Source: Chloroflexota bacterium
Lineage (GTDB): Bacteria; Chloroflexota; Dehalococcoidia; SM23-28-2; RBG-16-64-32
Assembly (NCBI GenBank): GCA_022560365.1
Contig: JADFTG010000028.1
Span: 1-9,428, forward strand
Reading direction: 5' to 3'
DNA: 9,428 nt
Shown: positions 1 to 6,137 of the stretch, one piece after another
Numbering within the stretch: position 1 is the stretch's first letter
Layout: each line of letters begins with the position of its first letter
Notes under the pieces: generated by a model
The model's input: the letters and a program-made list of their open reading frames with translations, nothing else
What the model was told of the DNA's origin: nothing
Database searches by the model: none
Position numbers and translations under genes: made by a program

Positions 1-173
1 ATGCGGGCGGCCTCATCGTCGACGACGAAGCTGCCGTTGGTACTTTCTACCTGACCCCACGGCGCCAGAAGGATTCGATTCGGAATCGTCTCACTCGCCA
101 GCGACGCCGAGTGAAGCGTCTTCATCTCCCGTCCGCCGTCCGCCTCTTGTTCCTTGCTCATCACCTTGGTCAT
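1..173 (-). CDS. Mu gpI-like phage protease/scaffold, N-terminal part (runs off left edge)
   Basis: The minus-strand frame opens with ATG at 173-171 and stays open for 57 codons to the window edge, so only the N-terminus is present. After a charged leader of about 30 residues, the protein reads IPNRILLAPWGQVESTNGSF followed by VVDDEAAR. This PWG-x-V-x-STNGSF-VVD pattern is the N-terminal signature of Mu gpI-type phage proteases (PF10123), which process the head scaffold and major capsid protein during procapsid maturation. The catalytic region lies outside the window. A GGAG ribosome-binding site at 183-180, six nucleotides before the ATG, supports this start over internal ATGs at codons 5 and 17. 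It lies 85 nt downstream of the portal gene on the same strand, and that 85-nt gap shows no gene. The family call comes from the motif and the neighbouring portal gene; a full-length check was not possible. Confidence 0.8.
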   Translation of the reverse strand, partial: MTKVMSKEQEADGGREMKTLHSASLASETIPNRILLAPWGQVESTNGSFVVDDEAAR

Positions 174-258
174 CTCAAACTCCGCTTGTGTCGTAACAGA
201 CGTTCACATCCCAACAACGTCGAGGGCGATCGCTCGCCCGTACGATCAAACGCGATCG

Positions 259-1530
259 TCACGCCGCGCCCGGTACAACCGGTTCACTTTCGCCGATTGA
301 CGGGATCCCAAGCACGTCTCGCGTCCAGGCTTGCGAAACTTTCACACCGAGTCGGTTCACCGCGACATCAAGAATGTCTACAAATTCTCTGGCGTCCCTG
401 GGGCGGCGCGGGCGGCGTCTGAAAAACGGTACCGGTGCATTGGGTCCAAAACGCAACCGCGTCATCGGCGATAGAAGGTCTCGCCGAATCGTTCTTCCCT
501 CTTTGCGAATGTCATCCGTGAGAAGATCACGCCGCACCTCGTCGTGAATCTGCGAAGCTGCCAGCGATCCACGTTGACCGCTGATGTCTGTCGTCAGGGT
601 TTGACCCAGCCACGCTTTGCTCATCTCTCGGTTGAGATACTCGACGAGTCTTTCGTACGGCGGGCCCGCCGTCCCGCGATTCGCTTCGATCACCTGCAGC
701 TCGACCGCATTCGAGAAGATGCCAGCTGCGTTGCTCCCCAGCGACTCCAGCATCGTGAGCAGCTCGCGCTTCTCGTCCGGCGTGGCGCTGGGTTCATAAC
801 GTGCGATCCGTACGGGCATTCCGAAGACTTCGGCGTAGATCATCCAGTCCTTCAGCGACAGGTTCTTCGCCAGATAGACCATGGCCGTGACGCGCAACAG
901 GCCTCCGCGCTGCGGATGACCGGAAACGTTGTGCGGTGTATGGGTGATGAACTTGTTGGCCGGTGGTTCGATGCCCTCGTCGGGCTCCGATTCGGTCAGA
1001 ATGCGCAGCCGATCCAGGTCATCAAACGCAATCCGAGCGAAGTCGGCCGGAACCAGGTCAACCGGCTGAAACGATCCCTCGCGCAAATCCCAGACGATTT
1101 CCGCTACCGCGATGTTTCTGCCCAGCGCCAAAGACAGATGTTGGAGAATCTCGTCGAACGGCTCGATTCCAGTGAGCACCTCGCGACAATAGGACGTCAC
1201 CTCGTCCGCAAGCCCACGATCGGAAACGTCGCGGACGTCCGCAGCCGACACCACCTGCCAGTCCAAGCCCGTCAGCGCAAGGCGGCGTGTGTTCGCAACA
1301 GAAAATAGATGCGCATCCTTCTCCTCCATCTCTTCGAATAGCTGCATAGCCGTCGACAGTGATCCGTCGTCAGCTTCCGCAAGAATCGAAGCGAGTCGTG
1401 ACGGCGTAAGACCGCTGCTGGGATAATCTCGGATCGAGTCTTCCCGGCGTGGAACGATGACCCGCCCCGGTTTGGGACGATCCGCAGGTCGCGCCTGCAC
1501 CGCATTCACGATCCACTGAACCCACTTCAT
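259..1530 (-). CDS. Mu-like phage portal protein (DUF935 / gp29 family)
   Basis: This 423-residue protein matches the DUF935 portal family, whose ring forms the head vertex through which DNA is packaged and to which the tail joins. Family features are, in order: an N-terminal segment with YPSSGLTPSRLASIL (36-50), typical of the post-leader region; the conserved core YLAKNLSLKDWMIYAEVFGM (219-238) followed by PVRIARY; LGQTLTTDISGQRGSLAASQ (308-327), then IHDEVRRDLLTDD, a strong family signature; and a C-terminal VNRLGVKVSQAWTRDVLGIP (391-410). It is shorter than Mu gp29 (about 510 residues), but both ends look natural. The start is supported by AGGAG at 1544-1540, nine nucleotides upstream of the ATG. 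Downstream is the gpI-like protease; a gp30/MuF-type minor head gene, often found here, is absent. Base composition is clearly less GC-rich than the metabolic genes to the right, which fits a phage origin. I am confident of the family. Confidence 0.92.
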   Translation of the reverse strand: MKWVQWIVNAVQARPADRPKPGRVIVPRREDSIRDYPSSGLTPSRLASILAEADDGSLSTAMQLFEEMEEKDAHLFSVANTRRLALTGLDWQVVSAADVRDVSDRGLADEVTSYCREVLTGIEPFDEILQHLSLALGRNIAVAEIVWDLREGSFQPVDLVPADFARIAFDDLDRLRILTESEPDEGIEPPANKFITHTPHNVSGHPQRGGLLRVTAMVYLAKNLSLKDWMIYAEVFGMPVRIARYEPSATPDEKRELLTMLESLGSNAAGIFSNAVELQVIEANRGTAGPPYERLVEYLNREMSKAWLGQTLTTDISGQRGSLAASQIHDEVRRDLLTDDIRKEGRTIRRDLLSPMTRLRFGPNAPVPFFRRRPRRPRDAREFVDILDVAVNRLGVKVSQAWTRDVLGIPSIGESEPVVPGAA

Positions 1531-1565
1531 GTCGGCGATCTCCTGTCGAAACGTTTCAACGTGTG

Positions 1566-1670
1566 TTACCAGATTCCGTTGCGCGCGAACCGAAGTCGGC
1601 CTCCCGGCTGAGCCTCAAACGCTCCGCCGCCCAGGTCCGCCGCGTCCCGCCCGCTTTCCGTCCGCACTCC
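1566..1670 (-). pseudogene. Possible 3' end of the gene upstream of the portal (terminase candidate, cut off)
   Basis: On the minus strand a frame ends with TAA at 1568-1566, 35 nt before the portal ATG, which is the spacing expected of a preceding phage gene. The last residues read GGRLRFARNGIW. In Mu-like phages the gene before the portal encodes the large terminase subunit, so this may be its C-terminal tail. The frame continues rightward into the glutamine-synthetase-like gene, where it must be an antisense shadow, so the true fragment ends somewhere between about 1600 and 1675. The residues are too few and too variable to recognise a family, and the right boundary given is approximate. 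It could equally be non-coding. Confidence 0.22.
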
Positions 1671-1683
1671 GTTCGTGGATAAT
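1655..1683 (+). promoter_or_regulatory. Weak sigma70-like promoter candidate before the glutamine-synthetase-like gene
   Basis: GATAAT at 1678-1683 is a five-of-six match to the -10 consensus, in an otherwise GC-rich stretch. TTTCCG at 1655-1660 is a poor -35 match at a 17-nt spacing. Transcription would start near 1690, upstream of the ATG at 1726 but downstream of the alternative GTG at 1675, so this would favour the later start. The site lies close to the suspected phage/bacterium junction and may be fortuitous. Confidence 0.2.
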
Positions 1684-1725
1684 CGGGAGCATCCCGACTG
1701 GAGGACTGCCCTGACGACGCGCGGA

Positions 1726-3075
1726 ATGCTGACCCTGAAGGACCTACGATCGAAGACAGACGCCGGCGAGATCGACACCGTCGTCGTCGCCTTCGCTGAC
1801 CACTACGGCCGGCTCCACGGCAAGCGCTTTGACGCTTCGTTCTTCATCGAGGATGCCGTTGTGAACGGCACTCACGCCTGCGACTACCTGCTGACCGTCG
1901 ACATGGAGATGGAGCCCGTACCCGGCTACAGCTACGCCAGCTGGGAGCAGGGCTTCGGCGACTTCCACCTGGTCCCCGACCTCGAAACGCTGCGCGTGGC
2001 GTCCTGGCTCGACCGGACGGCGCTGGTGCTATGCGACGTCGAGGACGAGAAGGCGCACGCCCCCGTCACGGTGGCGCCTCGGTCGGTCCTGCGGCGCCAG
2101 CTGGAGCGCGCCGCCACGGCCGGGTTCACAGCGAAGGGCGCGTCCGAACTCGAGTACTACATCTTCGACGACAGCTACCGCGAGGCGGCCGAGAAGAAGT
2201 ACAGCGGGCTCAACCCCGCTGGCTGGTACCTCGAGGACTACCACCTGCTGCAGGGCACGCGCGAGGAGCGCTACAACGGGCCGGTCAGGCGTCACCTGGC
2301 GGCCTCCGGCATTCCCGTCGAGAACTCGAAGGGCGAGTGGGGCCGCGGCCAGCACGAGATGAACATCCGCTACACGGAGCTGCTGACGATGGCCGACCGG
2401 CACAGCGTCATGAAGCTGGCGATGAAGGAGATCGCAGAGGCGACCGGTGTCAGCGTGACGTTTATGGCGAAGCCGCTCGCCGACGAGGCCGGCTCCAGCT
2501 GCCACGTCCACGTCAGCCTCTGGCAGGACGGCAGCTCCGCGTTCAGTGGCGACGACGGCGCGGACACTGACACATTCCGCTGGTTCCTCGGCGGCTGGAT
2601 GGCGCACGTTGGCGACGTCATGCCCTTCTACGCGCCGACGGTCAACTCGTACAAGCGCTACCAGCCGGGCTCGTGGGCGCCCGTCGGCATCGCCTGGAGC
2701 AACGACAACCGCACCGCTGGCTTTCGCGTCGTCGGCAGCGGCGCCTCGCGACGGATCGAGTGCCGCCTCCCGGGCGCCGACTGCAACCCGTACCTCGTCT
2801 ACGCCGCAGTGCTGGCGTCCGGCCTGGACGGCATCGCCAACAAGACCGAGCCGCCCGCAGAGTTCGTGGGTGATGTCTACCAGGCGCAGGACCTGCAGCG
2901 CGTGCCCTCGACCCTGCGGGAGGCGGCGACCGCCTTCGCCAAGAGCAACTTCGCGCGCGAGACGTTCGGCGCGGAAGTTCACGAGCACTACGCGCACTTC
3001 TTCGACGTCGAAGCGACGCAGTACGACCACGCCGTCACCGACTGGGAGCGGTGGCGCTACTTCGAGAGGATCTAG
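1726..3075 (+). CDS. Glutamine-synthetase-family gamma-glutamyl-amine ligase (GlnA4/PuuA-like)
   Basis: This 449-residue protein has the GS fold: an N-terminal beta-grasp domain, then the catalytic domain from about residue 115. Numbered from the ATG, visible active-site elements are metal-binding E141-x-E143; E204 and E211 in EWGRGQHE; H260-x-H262 in CHVHVS; NSYKRY (307-312) before the PG loop; NDNRTAGF (326-333); and R343-x-E345-x-R347 in RIECRLPGADCNPY. The ATP and metal residues are therefore present. The family activates glutamate as gamma-glutamyl phosphate and transfers it to ammonia or an amine. Co-transcription with dehydrogenases rather than nitrogen-regulation genes, plus differences from housekeeping GlnA (PGSWAP where GSI usually has PG-x-EAP), argue for an amine substrate such as a polyamine, ethanolamine or another amino alcohol. 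I chose ATG 1726 because family N-termini begin near LTLxDLR. GTG 1675 and CTG 1711, the latter six nucleotides after GGAGG at 1700-1704, are in-frame alternatives. The stop lies 1 nt before the next gene. Confidence 0.88.
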   Translation: MLTLKDLRSKTDAGEIDTVVVAFADHYGRLHGKRFDASFFIEDAVVNGTHACDYLLTVDMEMEPVPGYSYASWEQGFGDFHLVPDLETLRVASWLDRTALVLCDVEDEKAHAPVTVAPRSVLRRQLERAATAGFTAKGASELEYYIFDDSYREAAEKKYSGLNPAGWYLEDYHLLQGTREERYNGPVRRHLAASGIPVENSKGEWGRGQHEMNIRYTELLTMADRHSVMKLAMKEIAEATGVSVTFMAKPLADEAGSSCHVHVSLWQDGSSAFSGDDGADTDTFRWFLGGWMAHVGDVMPFYAPTVNSYKRYQPGSWAPVGIAWSNDNRTAGFRVVGSGASRRIECRLPGADCNPYLVYAAVLASGLDGIANKTEPPAEFVGDVYQAQDLQRVPSTLREAATAFAKSNFARETFGAEVHEHYAHFFDVEATQYDHAVTDWERWRYFERI

Positions 3076-3076
3076 G

Positions 3077-3850
3077 ATGCGACTGGAGAATAAAGTAGCG
3101 CTGATCACCGGCGCCGGCAGCGGAATCGGGCGGGAGAGCGCTTTCCTCTTCGCGCGCGAAGGCGCGGCCGTGGTCTGCGTCGACCTGAACGAGGACGCCG
3201 CGCGCGGCACCGAAGCCGAGATCAAGAGCACCGGTGGGCACGCTATCGCCATCCGCGCCGACGTCGCGATCGGCGACGACTGCCGCGAGATGGTGGAGGC
3301 GGCAGAGCGGGCGTTCGGCAAGCTCAACGTGCTTTTCAACAACGCCGGCATCATGCACGCCGACGACGACGACGCGATGAAGACGACCGAGCACGTCTGG
3401 GAGCTGACCATGGACATCAACGCCAAGGGCGTCTTCCTGGGCTGCAAGTACGGCATCCCGGCGCTGCGGCGCGCGGGGGGCGGCTCCGTGATCAACACGG
3501 CGTCTATCGTCGCGCTGATGGGCTCGGCGGCGGCGCAGGTGGCGTACACGGCGTCGAAGGGCGCGGTCCTGGCGCTGACGCGCGAGCTGGCGATCGTCCA
3601 CGCGAAGGAGAACATCCGGATCAACGCCCTCTGTCCCGGCCCGCTCAAGACGGAACTCCTGATGAAGTTCCTGGACACGGAAGAGAAGCTGCAACGGCGG
3701 CTCGTCCACATCCCGATCGGGCGCTTCGGCGAGACGAAAGAGATCGCCCAGGCGGCGCTCTGGCTGGCCTCGGACGAGTCGTCGTTCATGACCGGCGCGG
3801 ACTTCGTAATCGATGGCGGCATCAGCGCCGCCTACGTAACGCCGGAATGA
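3077..3850 (+). CDS. NAD-dependent short-chain dehydrogenase/reductase (classical SDR)
   Basis: This 257-residue protein has typical classical SDR length and motifs. They are the TGAGSGIG nucleotide loop (11-18); D36 at the end of beta-2, which favours NAD(H) over NADP(H); NNAG (88-91); N115; catalytic S143; and Y157-x-x-x-K161 within YTASK. A CPGP segment (186-189) and the C-terminal TGADFVIDGG are also standard. An acidic HADDDDAM loop (94-101) follows NNAG. The ATG is preceded by GAGAGGA at 3064-3070, at good spacing, one nucleotide after the ligase stop. Its own stop overlaps the aldehyde dehydrogenase start as ATGA, so translation is probably coupled. From context I infer that it oxidises the hydroxyl of a gamma-glutamylated amino alcohol, or another alcohol intermediate, to an aldehyde for the next enzyme. 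Motifs alone do not fix the substrate. The M. tuberculosis counterpart by context would be Rv2857c. Confidence 0.88.
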   Translation: MRLENKVALITGAGSGIGRESAFLFAREGAAVVCVDLNEDAARGTEAEIKSTGGHAIAIRADVAIGDDCREMVEAAERAFGKLNVLFNNAGIMHADDDDAMKTTEHVWELTMDINAKGVFLGCKYGIPALRRAGGGSVINTASIVALMGSAAAQVAYTASKGAVLALTRELAIVHAKENIRINALCPGPLKTELLMKFLDTEEKLQRRLVHIPIGRFGETKEIAQAALWLASDESSFMTGADFVIDGGISAAYVTPE

Positions 3851-5283
3851 CCGACGTCCTCGGGCCGCTGATCGACGGCGCGCGGTCCGACGTCTCATCC
3901 GACGACATCACCAGCGTGCGCAACCCGGCGACGGGCGAGGAGATCGCGCGCGTCGGCCGGTCTTCGGCGGCGGACGTTGATCGCGCGGTCGAGGCGGCCT
4001 ACCGCGCCTTCCAGGCGGGCGACTGGCGCCGCGCGCCCGTGCGCGAGCGTCGCGACGTGCTGCGGCGCATCGCCGACCTCATGCGGCGTGACCAGGAGAG
4101 GCTGGCGACGCTCGAATCGCAGAACGCCGGCAAGCCGATCGCGGCTGCACGCGGTGAGATCGGCGTGGTGGCAGGGGCGTTCGACTACTACGCCGGCGCC
4201 GTGGATAAGTTCCACGGCCAGACGATCCCCTCGCAGGCCAACGGCACGCTGCTCACTTTCCGCGAGCCGATCGGCGTCTGCGCGGCGATCACGCCCTGGA
4301 ACTTCCCGCTGGCGATCCTGAGCTGGAAGGTCTCGCCGGCGCTGGCGATGGGCAACAGCGTCGTCGTCAAGCCGGCGGAGCTGACGCCGCTGACGGCTCT
4401 TGCGCTGGGCGAGCTGGCGCTGGAGGCCGGCCTGCCGTCCGGTGTCCTGAACATCGTGCCGGGCAGAGGCTCCGAGGTCGGCGAGGCGCTGATCAACCAC
4501 CCGCTCGTGCGCAAGATCTCGTTCACGGGATCGACCGAGGTGGGCGAGCACGTCATGAAGAGCGGCGCGGCCGGGATCAAGCGTGTGTCGTTGGAGCTCG
4601 GAGGCAAGTCGGCGAGCCTCGTCTTCGCGGACGCAGGCCTTGAGTCCTGTGTCGAGTCGTCGATCTTCGCGGCCTACGACAACGCCGGGCAGGACTGCTG
4701 CTCCCGCAGCCGCATCCTCGTCGAGCGGCCCGTCTACGATGAGTTCGTTGAGCGCTTCACCGCCCGCGCTCAGACCCTGCGGGTCGGCGACACGGCGGAC
4801 GAGTCGACGGAGATGGGCCCGCTGATTTCGCCGGAGCACCGAGAGAAGGTCGAAGCGCACCTGGCAGCGGCGGAGAGCGAGGGCGCGACGCGCGTCTGCG
4901 GCGGAGGGCGACCGGAGTTGCCCGGGAACTTCCTGCTACCCGCCGTCTACACCGGCGCCGAGCCCCAGATGCGCATCATGCGTGAGGAGATCTTCGGGCC
5001 CGCGGTGGCGATCGTCCCGTTCGAGACCGAAGACGAAGCAATACGGCTGGCCAACGACTCGATCTACGGGCTCTCCGGCTCGATCTGGACACGGGACATC
5101 GGCCGGGCGCTGCGGGTGGCCCGCGGCATCGAGACGGGCATGCTCTCGATCAACTCATCGTCGTCGGTGCACATCGAGGCGCCGTTCGGAGGCGTGAAGC
5201 AGTCGGGCCTCGGCCGGGAGCAGGGCATGGCAGCGCTGGAGCACTACACGGAATACAAGTCGGTGTTCATCGCCGACGACTAG
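3847..5283 (+). CDS. NAD-dependent aldehyde dehydrogenase (AldC/PuuC-like)
   Basis: This is a full-length 478-residue ALDH-superfamily enzyme that oxidises an aldehyde to a carboxylate. Visible residues: oxyanion-hole N152 in TPWNFPL; K175 and E178 in VVVKPAE, the glutamate favouring NAD+ by its contact with the adenosine ribose; FTGS (226-229); general base E250 in LELGG; catalytic C284 in GQDCC; and EEIFGP (380-385), whose second glutamate contacts the nicotinamide ribose. The C-terminal PFGGVKQSGLGRE motif (446-458) is intact. No catalytic residue is missing. The start overlaps the stop of the upstream SDR by 4 nt (ATGA). Within the cassette it probably takes the aldehyde formed by the SDR, such as a gamma-glutamyl aminoaldehyde. 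It could also serve betaine-aldehyde-like or aliphatic substrates, since substrate specificity cannot be read from the sequence. Confidence 0.92.
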   Translation: MTDVLGPLIDGARSDVSSDDITSVRNPATGEEIARVGRSSAADVDRAVEAAYRAFQAGDWRRAPVRERRDVLRRIADLMRRDQERLATLESQNAGKPIAAARGEIGVVAGAFDYYAGAVDKFHGQTIPSQANGTLLTFREPIGVCAAITPWNFPLAILSWKVSPALAMGNSVVVKPAELTPLTALALGELALEAGLPSGVLNIVPGRGSEVGEALINHPLVRKISFTGSTEVGEHVMKSGAAGIKRVSLELGGKSASLVFADAGLESCVESSIFAAYDNAGQDCCSRSRILVERPVYDEFVERFTARAQTLRVGDTADESTEMGPLISPEHREKVEAHLAAAESEGATRVCGGGRPELPGNFLLPAVYTGAEPQMRIMREEIFGPAVAIVPFETEDEAIRLANDSIYGLSGSIWTRDIGRALRVARGIETGMLSINSSSSVHIEAPFGGVKQSGLGREQGMAALEHYTEYKSVFIADD

Positions 5284-5288
5284 GAAGG
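5282..5288 (+). promoter_or_regulatory. Ribosome-binding site that decides the start of the RhlG-type SDR gene
   Basis: AGGAAGG overlaps the end of the aldehyde dehydrogenase stop codon and ends seven nucleotides before ATG 5296. The in-frame TTG at 5293 would leave only four nucleotides, so the ATG is preferred. Confidence 0.6.
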
Positions 5289-5295
5289 ACACTTG

Positions 5296-6069
5296 ATGAA
5301 AGACCTGTTTTCGGTGAAGGACAAAGTGGCGCTGGTGACCGGTGGCGGCCAGGGCATCGGCCTGATGATCGCGCAGGGGCTCGTTGAAGCCGGTGCGAAG
5401 ACCTACATCTCCTCGCGCAAGACCGACGTGATCGAGAAGGAAGCGGCGGCGCTTTCGAAGTCGGGTACGTGCATCGCTGTGCGGGCCGACCTCAGCACTG
5501 AAGAGGGCTGCCTCGCCCTGGCGGAAGAGATCGGCAAGCGAGAGGACAGGCTGCACATCCTCGTCAACAACGCGGGCAACAACTGGGGCGCTCCGTTCGA
5601 ACAGTACCCCGACGCCGCCTTCGACCGCTGCTTCGCGCTCAACGTCAAGGGCGTCTTTCACCTCACCCGCGCGCTCGTGCCACTGCTGAACAAGGCGGCG
5701 GGCGACGACGACCCGGCGCGCGTGATCAACATCGGTTCTATCGACGGCATCCAGGCGCCGTTCCTGGAAACGTACGCTTATTCTGCGACGAAGGCAGCGG
5801 TGCTCCACATGACGCGCGTGCTGGCCCGTAAGCTGGCCCCGCAGCGGATCACCGTGAACGCGATCGCGCCGGGGCCGTTCGAGAGCAAGATGATGCATGA
5901 GACGCTGGAGACGTTCGGCGACCAGATCAAGTCGACGATCCCGCTGGGGCGCATCGGCCGGCCGGAGGACATGGCCGGGGCGACGATCTACCTGGCGTCG
6001 CGGGCCGGCGCCTACCTCACCGGCCTGACGATCCGCGTCGACGGCGGCGCCACGACGAGCCAGGGTTAG
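5296..6069 (+). CDS. RhlG-type short-chain dehydrogenase/reductase, probably NADPH-linked
   Basis: This 257-residue classical SDR begins MKDLFSVKDKVALVTGGGQG and resembles the RhlG-like 3-oxoacyl reductase branch. Motifs are TGGGQGIG (15-22); basic R41-K42 after beta-2, which favours NADP(H); NNAG (91-94); N116; S148 in NIGSIDG; Y162-x-x-x-K166; and APGPFESKMM (191-200), characteristic of this branch. Family members reduce beta-ketoacyl or related keto groups, and many are annotated as 3-oxoacyl-ACP reductases without biochemical proof. It sits 12 nt after the aldehyde dehydrogenase, so it is probably in the same transcript. It belongs to a different SDR branch from the operon's first SDR and differs in predicted cofactor, so the two are unlikely to be redundant copies. 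Its role in the pathway is unknown; a fatty-acid or polyketide-type reductase that merely shares the operon is possible. The 68 nt after its stop hold only a weak imperfect hairpin without a U-tract. Confidence 0.85.
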   Translation: MKDLFSVKDKVALVTGGGQGIGLMIAQGLVEAGAKTYISSRKTDVIEKEAAALSKSGTCIAVRADLSTEEGCLALAEEIGKREDRLHILVNNAGNNWGAPFEQYPDAAFDRCFALNVKGVFHLTRALVPLLNKAAGDDDPARVINIGSIDGIQAPFLETYAYSATKAAVLHMTRVLARKLAPQRITVNAIAPGPFESKMMHETLETFGDQIKSTIPLGRIGRPEDMAGATIYLASRAGAYLTGLTIRVDGGATTSQG

Positions 6070-6123
6070 GCCAGAGTTCGGCCGTGGTCTCGCCTCTGCC
6101 GGGCGCTTAACGAAGGCGGCGGG

Positions 6124-6129
6124 TAAACT
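6124..6129 (+). promoter_or_regulatory. nhaA: Candidate -10 element for a possible leaderless nhaA transcript
   Basis: TAAACT matches four of six -10 consensus bases and ends eight nucleotides before the nhaA ATG at 6138. Transcription would therefore begin at or next to the start codon. No Shine-Dalgarno is seen at normal spacing; the nearest G-rich run, GGCGGCGGG, ends about 14 nt upstream. No good -35 is visible. This is a guess from spacing alone. Confidence 0.2.
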
Positions 6130-6137
6130 ACATTCCG

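Noticed and set aside
544..1308. A 254-codon plus-strand frame inside the portal gene
   Set aside because: It is antisense to the well-recognised portal protein, and its translation resembles no family I know.
1..1570. A complete Mu-like prophage or a gene transfer agent
   Set aside because: Only the portal and the start of a protease are present. There is no transposase, terminase body, tail genes or terminal repeats, so neither claim can be supported from this window.
1531..1675. Phage attachment site or transposon end at the phage/bacterium border
   Set aside because: I found no direct or inverted repeats, no tRNA and no Mu-like TG...CA terminal motif arrangement that I could defend here.
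3361..3375. Short GAC tandem repeat
   Set aside because: It encodes the acidic DDDD loop of the SDR in frame. It is too short to be a functional DNA repeat.
2029..3822. A 597-codon open frame on the minus strand across the ligase and SDR genes
   Set aside because: It is antisense to two genes with full motif sets. Its translation is low-complexity and Arg/Ala/Val-rich, as expected of a shadow in GC-rich coding DNA.
6069..6100. Possible Rho-independent terminator after the RhlG-type SDR gene
   Set aside because: GGCCAGAG and CTCTGCC can pair only with a bulge and a 17-nt loop, and no T-run follows. The hairpin is too weak to call a terminator.
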